From contig JADJKB010000008.1 of assembly GCA_016706225.1 (NCBI GenBank), positions 558,001 to 622,000 of the forward strand: a stretch of DNA of 64,000 nucleotides, given 5' to 3'. Positions within the stretch are counted from its first letter, which is position 1; each line of letters starts with the position of its first letter. Position numbers and translations under genes: made by a program. The stretch comes from Myxococcales bacterium (lineage in GTDB: Bacteria > Myxococcota_A > Polyangia > Polyangiales > Polyangiaceae). Positions 9,787 to 18,402 of the stretch are shown one piece after another. The notes beneath the pieces are model-generated. The model did no database searches. It was not told the origin of the DNA and worked only from the letters and a program-made list of their open reading frames with translations.

Positions 9787-10161
9787 GTGGACTGGTCACG
9801 ACTGGCGACCGTCGCGCTCGTCTCGGCGCTCGGCGGCTGTGCTTCCGACGCCGTCGACGCGCCAGAGCCGACGCTGGAGACACCCGGGGCTTTCGTCGCC
9901 CAAGAGGTCCACCCCCAGGAGCTGCACTTGCTCCGTGTGCTCGGGGCGCTGCATCTCGAGAACGGCCAGACCATTCTGCTCATGCGGCGCTTCGCTGCGC
10001 GCCCTTCGACCTTCGAAGCCGCGCGTGAGCTGGCGAAGCAGCCGGACCTGGCCATTGACCTCGGCCTGACCAGCGCCGTCGAATCGGAGTTCGTCACTCT
10101 GCCTTACCGCGTGGTGTGGTTCCGGACGCTGAATGAGCAGGAACGCGATGCGCTGCACTGA
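9787..10161 (+). CDS. Small lipoprotein, unknown function
   Basis: A 124-residue protein with a signal sequence ending in a lipobox-like LGGC (C18). The mature part is acidic at first and then mixed alpha/beta; I do not recognise it. GTG start. Its 3' end overlaps the next gene by 29 bases if that gene uses ATG 10133, or 14 bases if ATG 10148. Overlap and same strand suggest a two-gene transcript of lipoproteins. Confidence 0.6.
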   Translation: MDWSRLATVALVSALGGCASDAVDAPEPTLETPGAFVAQEVHPQELHLLRVLGALHLENGQTILLMRRFAARPSTFEAARELAKQPDLAIDLGLTSAVESEFVTLPYRVVWFRTLNEQERDALH

Positions 10162-10651
10162 GCGGCCGTTCGTCGCGCTCTGTTTACTGGTGGCGTCGGC
10201 AACGCTTGGGCAGGCCTGCCAGCGGCAAGCCGATCTGGTGGACGAGCCGGACGCCACGGTGATCCCGGATCCGACGCCGAAGTACGACGGTGATGTGCCG
10301 CTGCTCGACGCGGGCATCCGCTCCGATGCCTTTCCGGCGTGTGAAGAGCGCCCAATCGGCTCCTGTCAGGGCCCAAACGACTTCGTGTGCGGCTTCGCCG
10401 AGTGGGTCCGGGCGGCGGCCCGCGAATGTCAAAAACAGACGGGCTGCAAGACCAATGGCTGGCTGACGGTGAAGATGCTCGACGACGGGTGCGTCAGCGA
10501 CATCGGCATGGACCGCCCAAACCCCGAGATCGTGGCCTGCTTGCTGGAGAAGTTCGACGCTGAGCGCTGTCCTTGCCCCGCCATCGAAACCACGTACTAC
10601 TTCGGCGAAGGCAACAGCGGAAAGTGTCCGGACGCGGGGCCCAAGGGCTGA
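10133..10651 (+). CDS. Cys-rich lipoprotein, unknown function
   Basis: A 172-residue protein with a signal sequence ending near LGQAC and an Asp/Pro-rich linker (DEPDATVIPDPTP). The mature domain has about ten cysteines, probably disulfide-bonded in the periplasm or at the cell surface. ATG 10148 would give a cleaner signal peptide than ATG 10133. The architecture resembles those at 20966-21469 and 46579-47133 in this window (lipobox, acidic linker, Cys-rich domain), although the sequences are not clearly alignable. Function unknown. Confidence 0.65.
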   Translation: MSRNAMRCTERPFVALCLLVASATLGQACQRQADLVDEPDATVIPDPTPKYDGDVPLLDAGIRSDAFPACEERPIGSCQGPNDFVCGFAEWVRAAARECQKQTGCKTNGWLTVKMLDDGCVSDIGMDRPNPEIVACLLEKFDAERCPCPAIETTYYFGEGNSGKCPDAGPKG

Positions 10652-10884
10652 CGCGGTGGGCGTGGCTTCGCGGGGCGGGTTCCGCTCGCCAATGGACGCC
10701 CCGAACGCGTCCCGGAACCGAGCCGCCGCGGCCGCCCACGGCTCGACTGCCGGGGGCCCCCGCCCCCGCGCTGGCTGTGGTGCTGGTGCGCCGCGTGCGG
10801 CCCCCGCCGCAACCACCGACCCCGTCACCTATCAATGGGCGCCGGCGGCCGCGCTCGGCGCAGAGACTTCCGATCAAGGGTGGG

Positions 10885-12054
10885 TCAGGAGGGGGGTGGC
10901 TGGAGTTGCGTGGCACAACCCAGCAGGATCTCCATCTTCGCGCCCTTGTCTGCCTGCACCGTGGCGCAGGTGCTCGGGCAGAGCGTGATCTTGCTTGGGC
11001 TCGTCGGCGAGTCGTAGAACCAACCGCCGTTCGCACAGTCCGCCGCGCTCCCCACCTGGCCGAGGGTCTGCACGCTGCCGCCTCCCGGCGTGTAGTTCAC
11101 GTTGACCTTCTTGGGATCCAAGGTCGAGCCGTTCTTCGGCGCGGGCATCTGGAACTCACAGGAGACCTGGCTGCCCTGGATGGCCTTCAGCGCGGCAAGC
11201 AGCTCCGCCTGGGCGTTGGCCGAGCTGCCGATGAAGATACCTTTGGTAGTGCCGCCGGCGACCGCGATGGTGTCCATCTGATTTTCCGCCGAGCCTTCCA
11301 GACCGACGGCATAGGTGAGCACTCCGTTCGACGTTCGCGCGGCGGAAGCGAGCGCTGCGATGTGATTGATGTCCTCGTCACAGCCGTTTGGTAGGCCGTC
11401 GGTCACGAGCACCACCACGACCTTCTCGTTGGGATGCGCGGAGGCGTACGCCGTCGCCCATTGCTCCGCACCGCCCAGCGCCGCGAACATCGGGGTGCCG
11501 CCGCCGTTGCCGGGGCCGCTGCCCTGCACGGCACTCACCAGCGCGGCCTCCTGCGTGTCGGCCGGCGCCGGGTCCACCGTCACTGCTCCGATGGGAACCA
11601 GGAGCTGCGAACAGGCGTTGGTGTCGCAGCCCGTGTTGGTGCAGCCGCCCGCCGGTTGGTCGTGGGGGAAAAAACGCAGCGCGATGCGCAGTCCCGCCGT
11701 AGCGGAATCCTGGAAGAACGCGATCAACGCGGCGGAAGCTTGTGGCCACTTGTTGTTCTGGTTCATCGAACCGGACCGATCGAACATCACGAGCATGTTG
11801 ACGGGGACGAGCGTCGCCTCCTCGCTCGAGGTGCCACAAGCAGCGTCCGGGCTGATGGTGCCGCCGTTGCCCCCGTTCGCGGCGCTCCCGTCGAGATCGA
11901 GCCCACCCACTCCGCCATTGCCGCCCAGGTTGATCCCGCCGCCCTTGCCGCCGGTGCCGTCGTCGCTACTGTCGCCGCCTCCGCAGTGAAACATTGCGAG
12001 CGAGGCGACGCCCAGACAGAGGAGCGAGGCAGTTCGTAGTGAGCGTGGCGACAT
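10885..12054 (-). CDS. VWA-domain lipoprotein
   Basis: Secreted lipoprotein of 389 residues. Its lipobox ends at C24 (AMFHC), followed by a Gly/Asn-rich linker (about residues 25-70). A von Willebrand factor A domain then starts with the metal-ion-dependent adhesion motif MFDRSGSM (DxSxS) and continues to VTDGLPNGC, covering about residues 85-270. The C-terminal region holds Cys pairs and a Gly-rich loop (TPGGGS). VWA domains mediate metal-dependent protein binding. The ATG at 12054 was chosen because it gives a proper signal peptide; an open frame continues upstream to 12171 but looks non-coding. Partner unknown. Confidence 0.87.
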   Translation of the reverse strand: MSPRSLRTASLLCLGVASLAMFHCGGGDSSDDGTGGKGGGINLGGNGGVGGLDLDGSAANGGNGGTISPDAACGTSSEEATLVPVNMLVMFDRSGSMNQNNKWPQASAALIAFFQDSATAGLRIALRFFPHDQPAGGCTNTGCDTNACSQLLVPIGAVTVDPAPADTQEAALVSAVQGSGPGNGGGTPMFAALGGAEQWATAYASAHPNEKVVVVLVTDGLPNGCDEDINHIAALASAARTSNGVLTYAVGLEGSAENQMDTIAVAGGTTKGIFIGSSANAQAELLAALKAIQGSQVSCEFQMPAPKNGSTLDPKKVNVNYTPGGGSVQTLGQVGSAADCANGGWFYDSPTSPSKITLCPSTCATVQADKGAKMEILLGCATQLQPPPS

Positions 12055-12127
12055 GGGCACCCCCAGTTGAAGATTCAAGAAGCCTACCATCCATGAGCGT
12101 TGGGGGGGCGCGGAGTGAGCTCGAGTA

Positions 12128-12430
12128 TTATCCCTCCAAGCCGTCCGCGTACTCCGGCTTGCCGCCAACACCTACGTACAGGGCCGGCAGCGCCAGGAGT
12201 GTGACCAGCGAAGCGGTCACCAGGCCGCCGATGACCACGGTGGCGAGCGGACGCTGCACCTCGGCGCCGGTGCCGGTGGTGATGGCCATTGGCGCGCAGC
12301 CCAGCGCCGCGACCAGCGCCTTGACGAGAACCGGGCGCACTCCATCGTCAGCAGCACCCAGCACCGCGGCCCGGGTCTCCTCTCCCTGAAGCTGGCGACT
12401 GCGCACGGAGGCCAGCAGCACCCCGGCACG
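12128..12430 (-). pseudogene. 3' remnant of a CzcA-type heavy-metal RND efflux gene
   Basis: The minus strand encodes about 100 residues that read like the last part of a CzcA/CusA pump: a helix (GVLLASVRSRQLQGEE), then VRPVLVKALVAALG, then TGTGAEVQRPLATVVIGG and a final TM segment (SLVTLLALPALY) followed by a short tail and stop. In intact pumps this segment follows about 900 residues, all absent here; upstream of about 12430 the frame loses similarity and runs into the next gene. This is a truncated, presumably non-functional fragment. I infer deletion or rearrangement. Confidence 0.78.
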
Positions 12431-12520
12431 GTGCTTGCTCCCCACGGCGCAACCCGGTTTGACTCGATGGGGCAGCGATGGGAAGGACGCGCGGTGCACT
12501 CCGACGGCGAGCAGGGAAGA

Positions 12521-13066
12521 ATGATCCTGGTCCCCTGGCACATTGGTGACGTGGGTGACGTCACCGAGAACGCCATCCGCACGCTGAGGCGCGTGCGGCA
12601 TCTACTCTGCGAGGACGCCGACGAGCTTCGCCGTCAGCTCGCCGTGTTCGACATCGATGCCAGCACCAAGACGCTGGTCACTATCCCGGAGCAACCCGAG
12701 CTGGCGGTCACGGAGCACTGTCTTGCCACACTCGAGCGCGAGGACGTCGCCCTGATCGCGTCCTCGGGGGCGCCGTGTTTCTCTGATCCCGGGGGCTGGC
12801 TGGTCGCGGCGGCGCGAGCGCGAGGTTTCGCCGTCGTTGTACTGGCGGGAGCGTCGGCGTTGACGAGTGTGCTCTCGGCGAGCGGGCTGGACTGGCTGGT
12901 CGACCATCGGACCCTCACTTTCCACAAGTTTCGCTCGAACTCGGCCGACGACCTCGGGCGGCTCCTGGACACGGACGCCGCGCGGTTTCATCCGCTGTCC
13001 CGGCGGGTACGGACGCCGCATTCTTGGTCGGGCGAGACGCGCTCGGACGTCATTGCCCCGCGATGA
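12521..13066 (+). CDS. Tetrapyrrole-methylase-fold (RsmI-like) SAM methyltransferase, short
   Basis: The 181 residues resemble RsmI-type and related SAM methylases: an N-terminal LVPWHIGDVGDVTENAI in place of the usual ATPIGNLGD, LCEDADELRR in place of AEDTR, then SSGAPCFSDPGGWLV and LAGASALTSVLSASGL, the SAM-binding core. RsmI methylates 16S rRNA C1402, but the substrate here is unknown. The C-terminal lobe, normally another 60-100 residues, is missing: after HKF (about residue 143) similarity stops and the tail looks like translated non-coding DNA. ATG 12521 follows an AGGGAAGA ribosome site. It is either a small family member or a truncated gene. Confidence 0.6.
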   Translation: MILVPWHIGDVGDVTENAIRTLRRVRHLLCEDADELRRQLAVFDIDASTKTLVTIPEQPELAVTEHCLATLEREDVALIASSGAPCFSDPGGWLVAAARARGFAVVVLAGASALTSVLSASGLDWLVDHRTLTFHKFRSNSADDLGRLLDTDAARFHPLSRRVRTPHSWSGETRSDVIAPR

Positions 13067-13226
13067 GAAATGCCCATCTCGGCCCGGCTGGTCGGTGCGT
13101 GCGGGCCAAATTCGTCAGTTGTCATCAGATGTCATGAGACTTCGTTCGACTTTATGCGTAGATCTCGTTGGCGCCGTGGTTCGCAGGGCGATAGGGCGAT
13201 AGCAGCACGACCGCTGGGCACGATCC
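13067..13226 (+). promoter_or_regulatory. Possible regulatory region with tandem direct repeats
   Basis: The leader of the methyltransferase gene at 13227 contains TGTCAT at 13120-13125 and again at 13130-13135, exactly ten bases apart, inside a less GC-rich stretch. Nearer the start AGGGCGAT is repeated in tandem at 13185-13200. In-phase direct repeats can be regulator sites, but no promoter boxes can be assigned with confidence. Confidence 0.3.
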
Positions 13227-13991
13227 ATGACCACTCACCCCCTGCGCTTCCCCGACAACGAACCGGAGCTCGATGAGGCAACTCAGGTGGAGGCGATCAG
13301 AGCCGGGCCTTCGGCTCAGCAGGTTGCCAACGCGCTCCGCAGTGGGCTGTGTCCCGATGATCGCGCGTTCGATCGTTTCCTCCCGAACGGGTTGAGGTTG
13401 GTCTCTGGCCAACACTGGACGCCTCTCGCGGTTTCCGTACAGGTTGCGCGGTGGCTCGATCGCTTTGGGATCACGACGGTCGTGGACATCGGATCCGGAG
13501 CAGGGAAGTTCTGCGTCGCCACCGCCCTGGGCGTTTCTCGCTGTTCCTTCACCGGGATCGAACAACGCCCCAGATTCGTGACCGCCGCGCGTTCCCTCGC
13601 TCAGCTATTCGAGGTCGAAGATCGGGTTCGGTTCATACCAGGAGCCTTGGGCGAGTGTTCGGTCCCCGAGGCAGACGGCTACTACCTCTTCAACCCGTTC
13701 GGCGAGAATCTCTTCGGACCCGGCGAACATCTCGGCGACGACGTCGAGCTGAGCGGCGAGCGCTACGAGCGTGACATCGCGATCGTGAGGGAGCTCTTCG
13801 AGAGCGCGCGAGAAGGAACCTACGTGGTCAAGTACAATGGATTCGGCGGACAGATGCCGCCCAGCTACGAGGAGATCTTGGTCGATCGGGACATGCCCAA
13901 TGTGCTCCGCCTGTGGCGAAAGACTCGGTCTCGGTCATCGAAGCCGCCGTCGAAGCGACGCCGCCCGCGCGGGGAGGATCACTCCGACTGA
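13227..13991 (+). CDS. Class I SAM-dependent methyltransferase
   Basis: A 254-residue protein with a Rossmann-type methyltransferase domain (about residues 65-215): motif I is VVDIGSGAGKFC, followed by the acidic end of strand 2 (GIEQR) and a later YYLFNPFGENLF, which sits where substrate-binding NPPY-like motifs lie in related enzymes. The N-terminal 60 residues are helical and may help bind substrate. The C-terminus is a basic tail (RSRSSKPPSKRRRPRG) that could contact nucleic acid or ribosomes. Substrate unknown. Both flanking loci look partly eroded. Confidence 0.72.
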   Translation: MTTHPLRFPDNEPELDEATQVEAIRAGPSAQQVANALRSGLCPDDRAFDRFLPNGLRLVSGQHWTPLAVSVQVARWLDRFGITTVVDIGSGAGKFCVATALGVSRCSFTGIEQRPRFVTAARSLAQLFEVEDRVRFIPGALGECSVPEADGYYLFNPFGENLFGPGEHLGDDVELSGERYERDIAIVRELFESAREGTYVVKYNGFGGQMPPSYEEILVDRDMPNVLRLWRKTRSRSSKPPSKRRRPRGEDHSD

Positions 13992-14156
13992 CCCGCCTGG
14001 CGATCCAGGCTCTTTTTCGACGGATTGGGAGCCCCTGGGTGTCCAGGCCCGGAAACAGCCCCGAGCGCGGCGCGGCACCGCAGGATCCGTGGCTGCCGCG
14101 CCGAACCTTTGCCAATCGCTGCGGCACGGCCCGAGGACGAGTATCGTGTCGGCGCC

Positions 14157-15044
14157 TTGCCACAAACGCGCCGCCGCGCCCGGGTCTCCGCGCGACGCCC
14201 GCTGATCCATCCCTCGGGCGCTCATGTGCGCGCTGGTTCGGGGCTCTGCTGGTGGGGCGACCGGCTGGCCATCGTTCAGGACGACACCCGGAGCCTCGGG
14301 CGGGTCGACCCCGCGACGGGTGAGGTCGAGCTCATCAGCTTCGGTGGGACCATCTCTGACGCCAAGCGAGAGAAGCTAGACCTGGAGGCCGTGGTCTCGT
14401 ACCAGGGCACACTCCTCGCGTTCGGCTCTGGGTCGACAGCGCGACGGGAGGTGATCGTGCGCTTCGGTAGGGACGGGGCCGCGACCGTTTGCCGGGCACC
14501 TCGGCTCTACTGTTTTCTCCGTGAAACCACCGCGTTCTCGGGTAGCGAGCTCAATATCGAGGGAGCGACCCTCTCGGGTGATCAACTGATCCTGTTCCAG
14601 CGCGGCAACGGCAAGCCGGCGCGCGGGCTCGAGCCCGTGAACGCGACCGTGCGGCTCGACGCGGCCGCGCTGCTTGTGCACCTCGATGACCCTGAGCGGG
14701 TTCCGCCGCCGCTCCTCGTGGACGTGTGCGTGTTCGATCTCGGCAGCATCGACGGGGTGCGCCTGTCCTTCACCGATGCCGCGGCGCATGACGGACGCTT
14801 CTTCTACTTGGCCAGCGCCGAGGCTTCCCCGGACACCTTTCGCGATGGGGTCGTCGTCGGCAGCGTCATCGGCGTGCTTGGCGAAGGGCCACCCACGATC
14901 ATCGAGGACCACGCCGGCCGGCCGTTCATCGGCAAGGCCGAGGGGCTGGTGCTGGCCGAGAAGAACCGCGCCTACGCGGTGCTCGACGCCGACGATGCGG
15001 ATGTTCCGGCCGAGCTCTGCAGCATCGATCTTTCTGGCTTCTAG
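14157..15044 (+). CDS. Putative beta-propeller protein (DUF6929 / esterase-like type)
   Basis: About 295 residues with repeated short beta blades: WWGDRLAIVQDDTRSLGRVD, LDLEAVVSYQGTLLAFGSGS, LNIEGATLSGDQLILF, IDGVRLSFTDAAAHDGRFFY and KAEGLVLAEKNRAYAVLDAD. The regular spacing of 'L.xEG/EA' and 'D' loops resembles phytase- or esterase-like propellers and the DUF6929 group; I am not certain of the family. No signal peptide, so probably cytosolic. The start is uncertain: TTG 14157 is used because sequence further upstream, to ATG 14025, looks non-coding, and GTG 14226 is also possible. Confidence 0.55.
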   Translation: MPQTRRRARVSARRPLIHPSGAHVRAGSGLCWWGDRLAIVQDDTRSLGRVDPATGEVELISFGGTISDAKREKLDLEAVVSYQGTLLAFGSGSTARREVIVRFGRDGAATVCRAPRLYCFLRETTAFSGSELNIEGATLSGDQLILFQRGNGKPARGLEPVNATVRLDAAALLVHLDDPERVPPPLLVDVCVFDLGSIDGVRLSFTDAAAHDGRFFYLASAEASPDTFRDGVVVGSVIGVLGEGPPTIIEDHAGRPFIGKAEGLVLAEKNRAYAVLDADDADVPAELCSIDLSGF

Positions 15045-15076
15045 CCGGTTTCCGCCGTGCCCGCGCAACGGCGCAC

Positions 15077-15199
15077 GTGGTCTTCACCTTCACCTGCGGT
15101 CCGACCGGAAGCTCGACACTGGGCTACACCGCGTCCGGCAACACGCTGCAGCTTCTCGACGCAGCCAACACCAACGTAAAGACGTTCACCAAGCAGTAG
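15077..15199 (+). pseudogene. Orphan C-terminal gene fragment (lipocalin-like end)
   Basis: About 40 codons with a convincing protein reading: VVFTFTCGPTGSS, then a strand-turn-strand (LGYTASGNTLQLLDAAN), ending FTKQ and a stop. This is the shape of the last two strands of small secreted lipocalin-like or META-like domains. No start codon or upstream body of such a gene exists; the preceding gene ends in another frame at 15044. I read it as the 3' stub of a deleted gene. Confidence 0.45.
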
Positions 15200-15563
15200 C
15201 GCAGCGGGGCGAGTTGCTCCAAGACCAGACCAGCCCCGCCGCGATCACGAACAGCGTCGCCGGGGCGTTCTCGCGGAAGTGCAGCAGCAGGACTCGACGC
15301 CGCGAGCGGGAATGTCACGGGGCATTGATTGCCCTGCGGCGGCTCCGCAATGAGCCCGTCGAGACGAGCCACGGAGCCAAAGCCGGACTCCCCCCGCGCC
15401 CTGACGCGCTCGCCCGTTCTGGACGGGTCCAGTCGTCCGTCCGGACCGCGGCAGGGTCACACACGCTTGTCACCTCGCGGTCGGTGAGTCCAGGGGCGCC
15501 CGAGCGTGGCCCACAACTTGCTCAGCTGCGGACCATGGCTCCAGTCCGGGGATCGCCGTCACC
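15200..15563. other. Intergenic region without visible gene
   Basis: GC-rich DNA downstream of the orphan fragment. Open frames here have no protein-like character or starts. No hairpin followed by a T run and no repeat was found. Probably eroded sequence. Confidence 0.45.
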
Positions 15564-15836
15564 ATGACCCGACCAGCGAGTGCAAAGGCGCTGGCGTGGG
15601 CGGGGCTCCTGCTGTTGACGACCGGTTGTACACCGGCAGACGCCGAAGCCCGTCTGTTGTGTTACCGCCTCGAAAGCTGCGACATCCATGCGCCGGGCTG
15701 CGAGGCGGTCGTCGCCAAGTACCTGCCGGAACAGAATGTCGCCTGCCAGATGTGCCTGATGGCTCGAACGTGCAGAGGGTACCGCGTGGGGCTCGACCAC
15801 AACGACCGCGGTATCTGTGAGGACGTCTGCGAGTGA
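15564..15836 (+). CDS. Small Cys-rich lipoprotein
   Basis: A 90-residue protein. The N-terminal signal sequence ends in a lipobox (LLTTGC, C22), followed by about 65 residues with eight cysteines, including the pairs CQMC and CEDVC. Probably a compact disulfide-stabilised periplasmic or surface protein; no family recognised. The likely real start of the next gene (ATG 15991) leaves a gap of about 150 bases. Confidence 0.6.
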   Translation: MTRPASAKALAWAGLLLLTTGCTPADAEARLLCYRLESCDIHAPGCEAVVAKYLPEQNVACQMCLMARTCRGYRVGLDHNDRGICEDVCE

Positions 15837-15990
15837 GGTACTCGTGGTCGCTGAAGGCCATGCCGGCGGTGAAGGCAGCGGGTCGAGACGAGCGCCGCAT
15901 GGTATTGCATCGATTCGACCGGCGCCTGTCGCTTCAACACCGGGTCGGCGTGCTCGCCCTGCACTCGCTCGGAGCGTACCCTCTGACTCC

Positions 15991-17178
15991 ATGACGCGGG
16001 TGGCACGACTCGGGGTCGCTCTGCTCCTTGGTTCGAGCCTAGCGCTGGCGGCGCCGGTGGTCGGTCCGCCCACCCAAGACTCGAACGGTGTCCTCCACTA
16101 TCCAATCACCTCCACCTTTCAGTCGAGTCAACCCAACGACCTCCGGGTGCTCCTGCCCGCGAGCCCCGGTGCCGGGCAGAGGCGTTTCCTGTACGCGCTG
16201 CCGGTCGAGGTCGGCACGGCTTCGAGCTTCGGCGATCCCGTCGAAACCATCCGGCTCCTTGGTGTGAGCGGCGCGCTCCATCTCGTGCTGGTCGTGCCGT
16301 CATTCAGCCAGCTGCCCTGGTACGCCGACCACCCGAGCGATCTCACCGTTCGCCAGGAGAGCTACTTGGTCGATGACCTCGTGCCGGCGGTGGAGGCGCT
16401 GTATCCCGAGACGCCGGCCAACCCCGGCCCTCCGAGGAGGCTTCTCATCGGATTTAGCAAGTCGGGCGTCGGCGCGCTGAGCTTGCTCCTGCGCCACGGC
16501 AAGCTCTTCGATGCAGCGGCGGCGTGGGACGCGCCGCTCGCGAAGCAGGACGTGAGTCAACTACCGGGAGCCCTCGCGATTTTCGGCACGCAGGCGAGCT
16601 ACGCGACGTACGCGATCCCTTCGGCGCTCCCGGCCCATGCCGCCGAGCTACAGGGGCCCGCGCGCATCTGGCTCGGCGGCTGGAGCGGCTGGCACGCGGA
16701 CATGATCGCTGCGCACGACCAGATGACGAACCTCGGCATCGCGCACGCATGGGTCGACGGACCTCAGGTCGCGCATCGATGGGACAGCGGGTGGGTGCAA
16801 GGCGCCATCGAGTTCCTCGACCAAGCCGCGCCCGCCCTCGCGCTCGGGATCGACGCCGGCACGGACGCGGGCGAGGAGGCCGGCGCCAGCGACGCGGGAA
16901 GCGACGCATCCGGCGCGTCGGACGCGGCCGCCGACGCTGGGCCTGACGCAGGCGCTGTCGACGCTGGCGTGAAGTCCCCCGCCGGCAGCGCGGGGAGCGG
17001 GGAAGGCTGTGCGTGCGCGAGCGCGGGTCCAGGCCCGGGGGATCCAGCGCTCCTGCTGTTCATCGCGCTGGTCGGCGCTAACGCCGTGGCGGTGAGACGC
17101 GCGATGGGTTTCAGGCGCCCGGCGCCGCGGGCCCGACGCCAAGCTCGAGCTCCCAACTATGAGCGCGTCGCGTCGTGA
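15991..17178 (+). CDS. Secreted alpha/beta-hydrolase-fold protein with MYXO-CTERM-like tail
   Basis: A 395-residue exported protein. It has a signal peptide (about residues 1-22), then an esterase-type alpha/beta domain (about 30-280) with the nucleophile region LLIGFSKSGVGALSLLLRH, as in esterase-fold proteins of the GFSKxG type, and a late WHADM/HRW region that may hold the catalytic His. Then comes an Asp/Ala/Gly linker (about 287-330) with many DAG units, a Cys pair (GCACA), a hydrophobic segment and a basic end (RRAMGFRR). This Cys, TM, Arg-rich ending resembles the MYXO-CTERM surface-sorting signal of myxobacteria. An open frame upstream to 15817 is not needed; ATG 15991 starts the signal peptide. 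Confidence 0.75.
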   Translation: MTRVARLGVALLLGSSLALAAPVVGPPTQDSNGVLHYPITSTFQSSQPNDLRVLLPASPGAGQRRFLYALPVEVGTASSFGDPVETIRLLGVSGALHLVLVVPSFSQLPWYADHPSDLTVRQESYLVDDLVPAVEALYPETPANPGPPRRLLIGFSKSGVGALSLLLRHGKLFDAAAAWDAPLAKQDVSQLPGALAIFGTQASYATYAIPSALPAHAAELQGPARIWLGGWSGWHADMIAAHDQMTNLGIAHAWVDGPQVAHRWDSGWVQGAIEFLDQAAPALALGIDAGTDAGEEAGASDAGSDASGASDAAADAGPDAGAVDAGVKSPAGSAGSGEGCACASAGPGPGDPALLLFIALVGANAVAVRRAMGFRRPAPRARRQARAPNYERVAS

Positions 17179-17346
17179 AGCGGAGCTTGGGCACTGGGGC
17201 GGGGGCGGCAACGGCAGCGGGAACCGGAGCGCAGGGGAGCGGGAAGGTCTTTCCGATGACCCCATCTCTCCGTTGGCCTCGCGCGATCGCTTTGGTTGGG
17301 CTAGCCGCGCACGGACCTCGCGAAGCGCTCGTCGTTCGACTCGACG

Positions 17347-18402
17347 CTACGGTGCGGCGAGCCCCCAGATCTTCTTTCCGCTGATCCAGTAGACGCCGGC
17401 GGAGTCCGCGGCCACCGACTGGGTGCGGAACGAGTCGCTGGCACCCGTGGCAGCGGCCAGCGTCGTCACCGCGCCGCCGCCCCGCGGGACGCGGTGAAGC
17501 GACCCGTCTTGCGACGAGACGAAATAGACGAAGTCGCCCCGCACCGCGATGCCGTGCGGGGCCTCGAACCCCTTGGCGAGCTCTTCGGCGCTGCCGCCCG
17601 TGAGCGCGACACGATAGACGCTGCCGTCGTGGTTGTAGGTCGGCTCGAAGCCGCCGCTGGACGTGCCGTACCGCGTGAAGAACACGAACTCGTCGTCGGC
17701 TGCCAAACAGCCGATGCCGCCTCCGTCGTCTCCCTCGACGAGCACGGTCGGCGCGCCGCCCGAGATCGGCACTCGACTGATGCGGGAGCCACCCTGACGC
17801 GAAAGCCAGACCACGCTCTGACCGGCCAGTGCGAGGCAACTGCTCGAGTCCTGACCGTCCGCAGCCAACTCGCTTGGCGTGGCGGTCTCGGATCCGCTCA
17901 TCACGGCCCCCGGCGAGAGGTTGACCCAGAACAGACTGGAAGCATCGGCGGTGATCGCGATCGGCGCGCCTTGATTCGGAACGAGCACCACCGGGGCGAG
18001 CCCGGTGCTCGGGACGCCAAACACGGAGCCCCCAGCCACCTGGGCGTCGAAGCCCACCCACGCGACTTGCTGACCTTGCGCCGCAATTCCGAAGAAGCTG
18101 AGCCCGCCGGCGAGCTCAGCCACCGTAGTCGTGGCCCCGCCGGTCTTCGGGACGCGATTGACCACCGCGAACCGCTGTGCGCCGTCGAAGCGAACGTCGG
18201 TAAAGAACAGATCGCCCGAACGCACGCTCAAGCTCGCGGGGACCTCCGCGGAGGCGAGCTCGACTGCCGAGCTCGTGCCGCCGGCGCCTGCGCTGCCGCC
18301 GGCGCCGCCGGAGCTGGCAGTTCCACCCCCGTCTTCCGACGAGCCACAGGCCGTCAACGAGAGCGCGAGCACCAGCCCCTGAGCGCGAAGCATCGGACCC
18401 AC
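17347..18402 (-). CDS. Lipoprotein with beta-propeller-like repeats
   Basis: A 351-residue lipoprotein with lipobox LTAC (C19), a Gly/Ser/Ala linker (GGAGGSAGAGG) and then repeated blades of about 45-50 residues such as GDLFFTDVRF, DASSLFWVNL, DDEFVFFTRYG, GDFVYFVSSQDGSLHRV and DSAGVYWISGKKIWGL. The pattern 'hydrophobic strand-(F/Y)(F/W)-x-x-polar' is that of NHL/YncE-like propellers common in myxobacterial secreted proteins. Function unknown; propellers usually bind ligands or proteins. ATG 18393 is an alternative start. It is a monocistronic unit. Confidence 0.75.
   Translation of the reverse strand: MGPMLRAQGLVLALSLTACGSSEDGGGTASSGGAGGSAGAGGTSSAVELASAEVPASLSVRSGDLFFTDVRFDGAQRFAVVNRVPKTGGATTTVAELAGGLSFFGIAAQGQQVAWVGFDAQVAGGSVFGVPSTGLAPVVLVPNQGAPIAITADASSLFWVNLSPGAVMSGSETATPSELAADGQDSSSCLALAGQSVVWLSRQGGSRISRVPISGGAPTVLVEGDDGGGIGCLAADDEFVFFTRYGTSSGGFEPTYNHDGSVYRVALTGGSAEELAKGFEAPHGIAVRGDFVYFVSSQDGSLHRVPRGGGAVTTLAAATGASDSFRTQSVAADSAGVYWISGKKIWGLAAP

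Noticed and set aside
17179..17346. Short + strand frame from about 17175
   Set aside because: It would overlap the 3' end of the minus-strand lipoprotein, has no ribosome site and encodes Gly/Ala-rich sequence of no known type.
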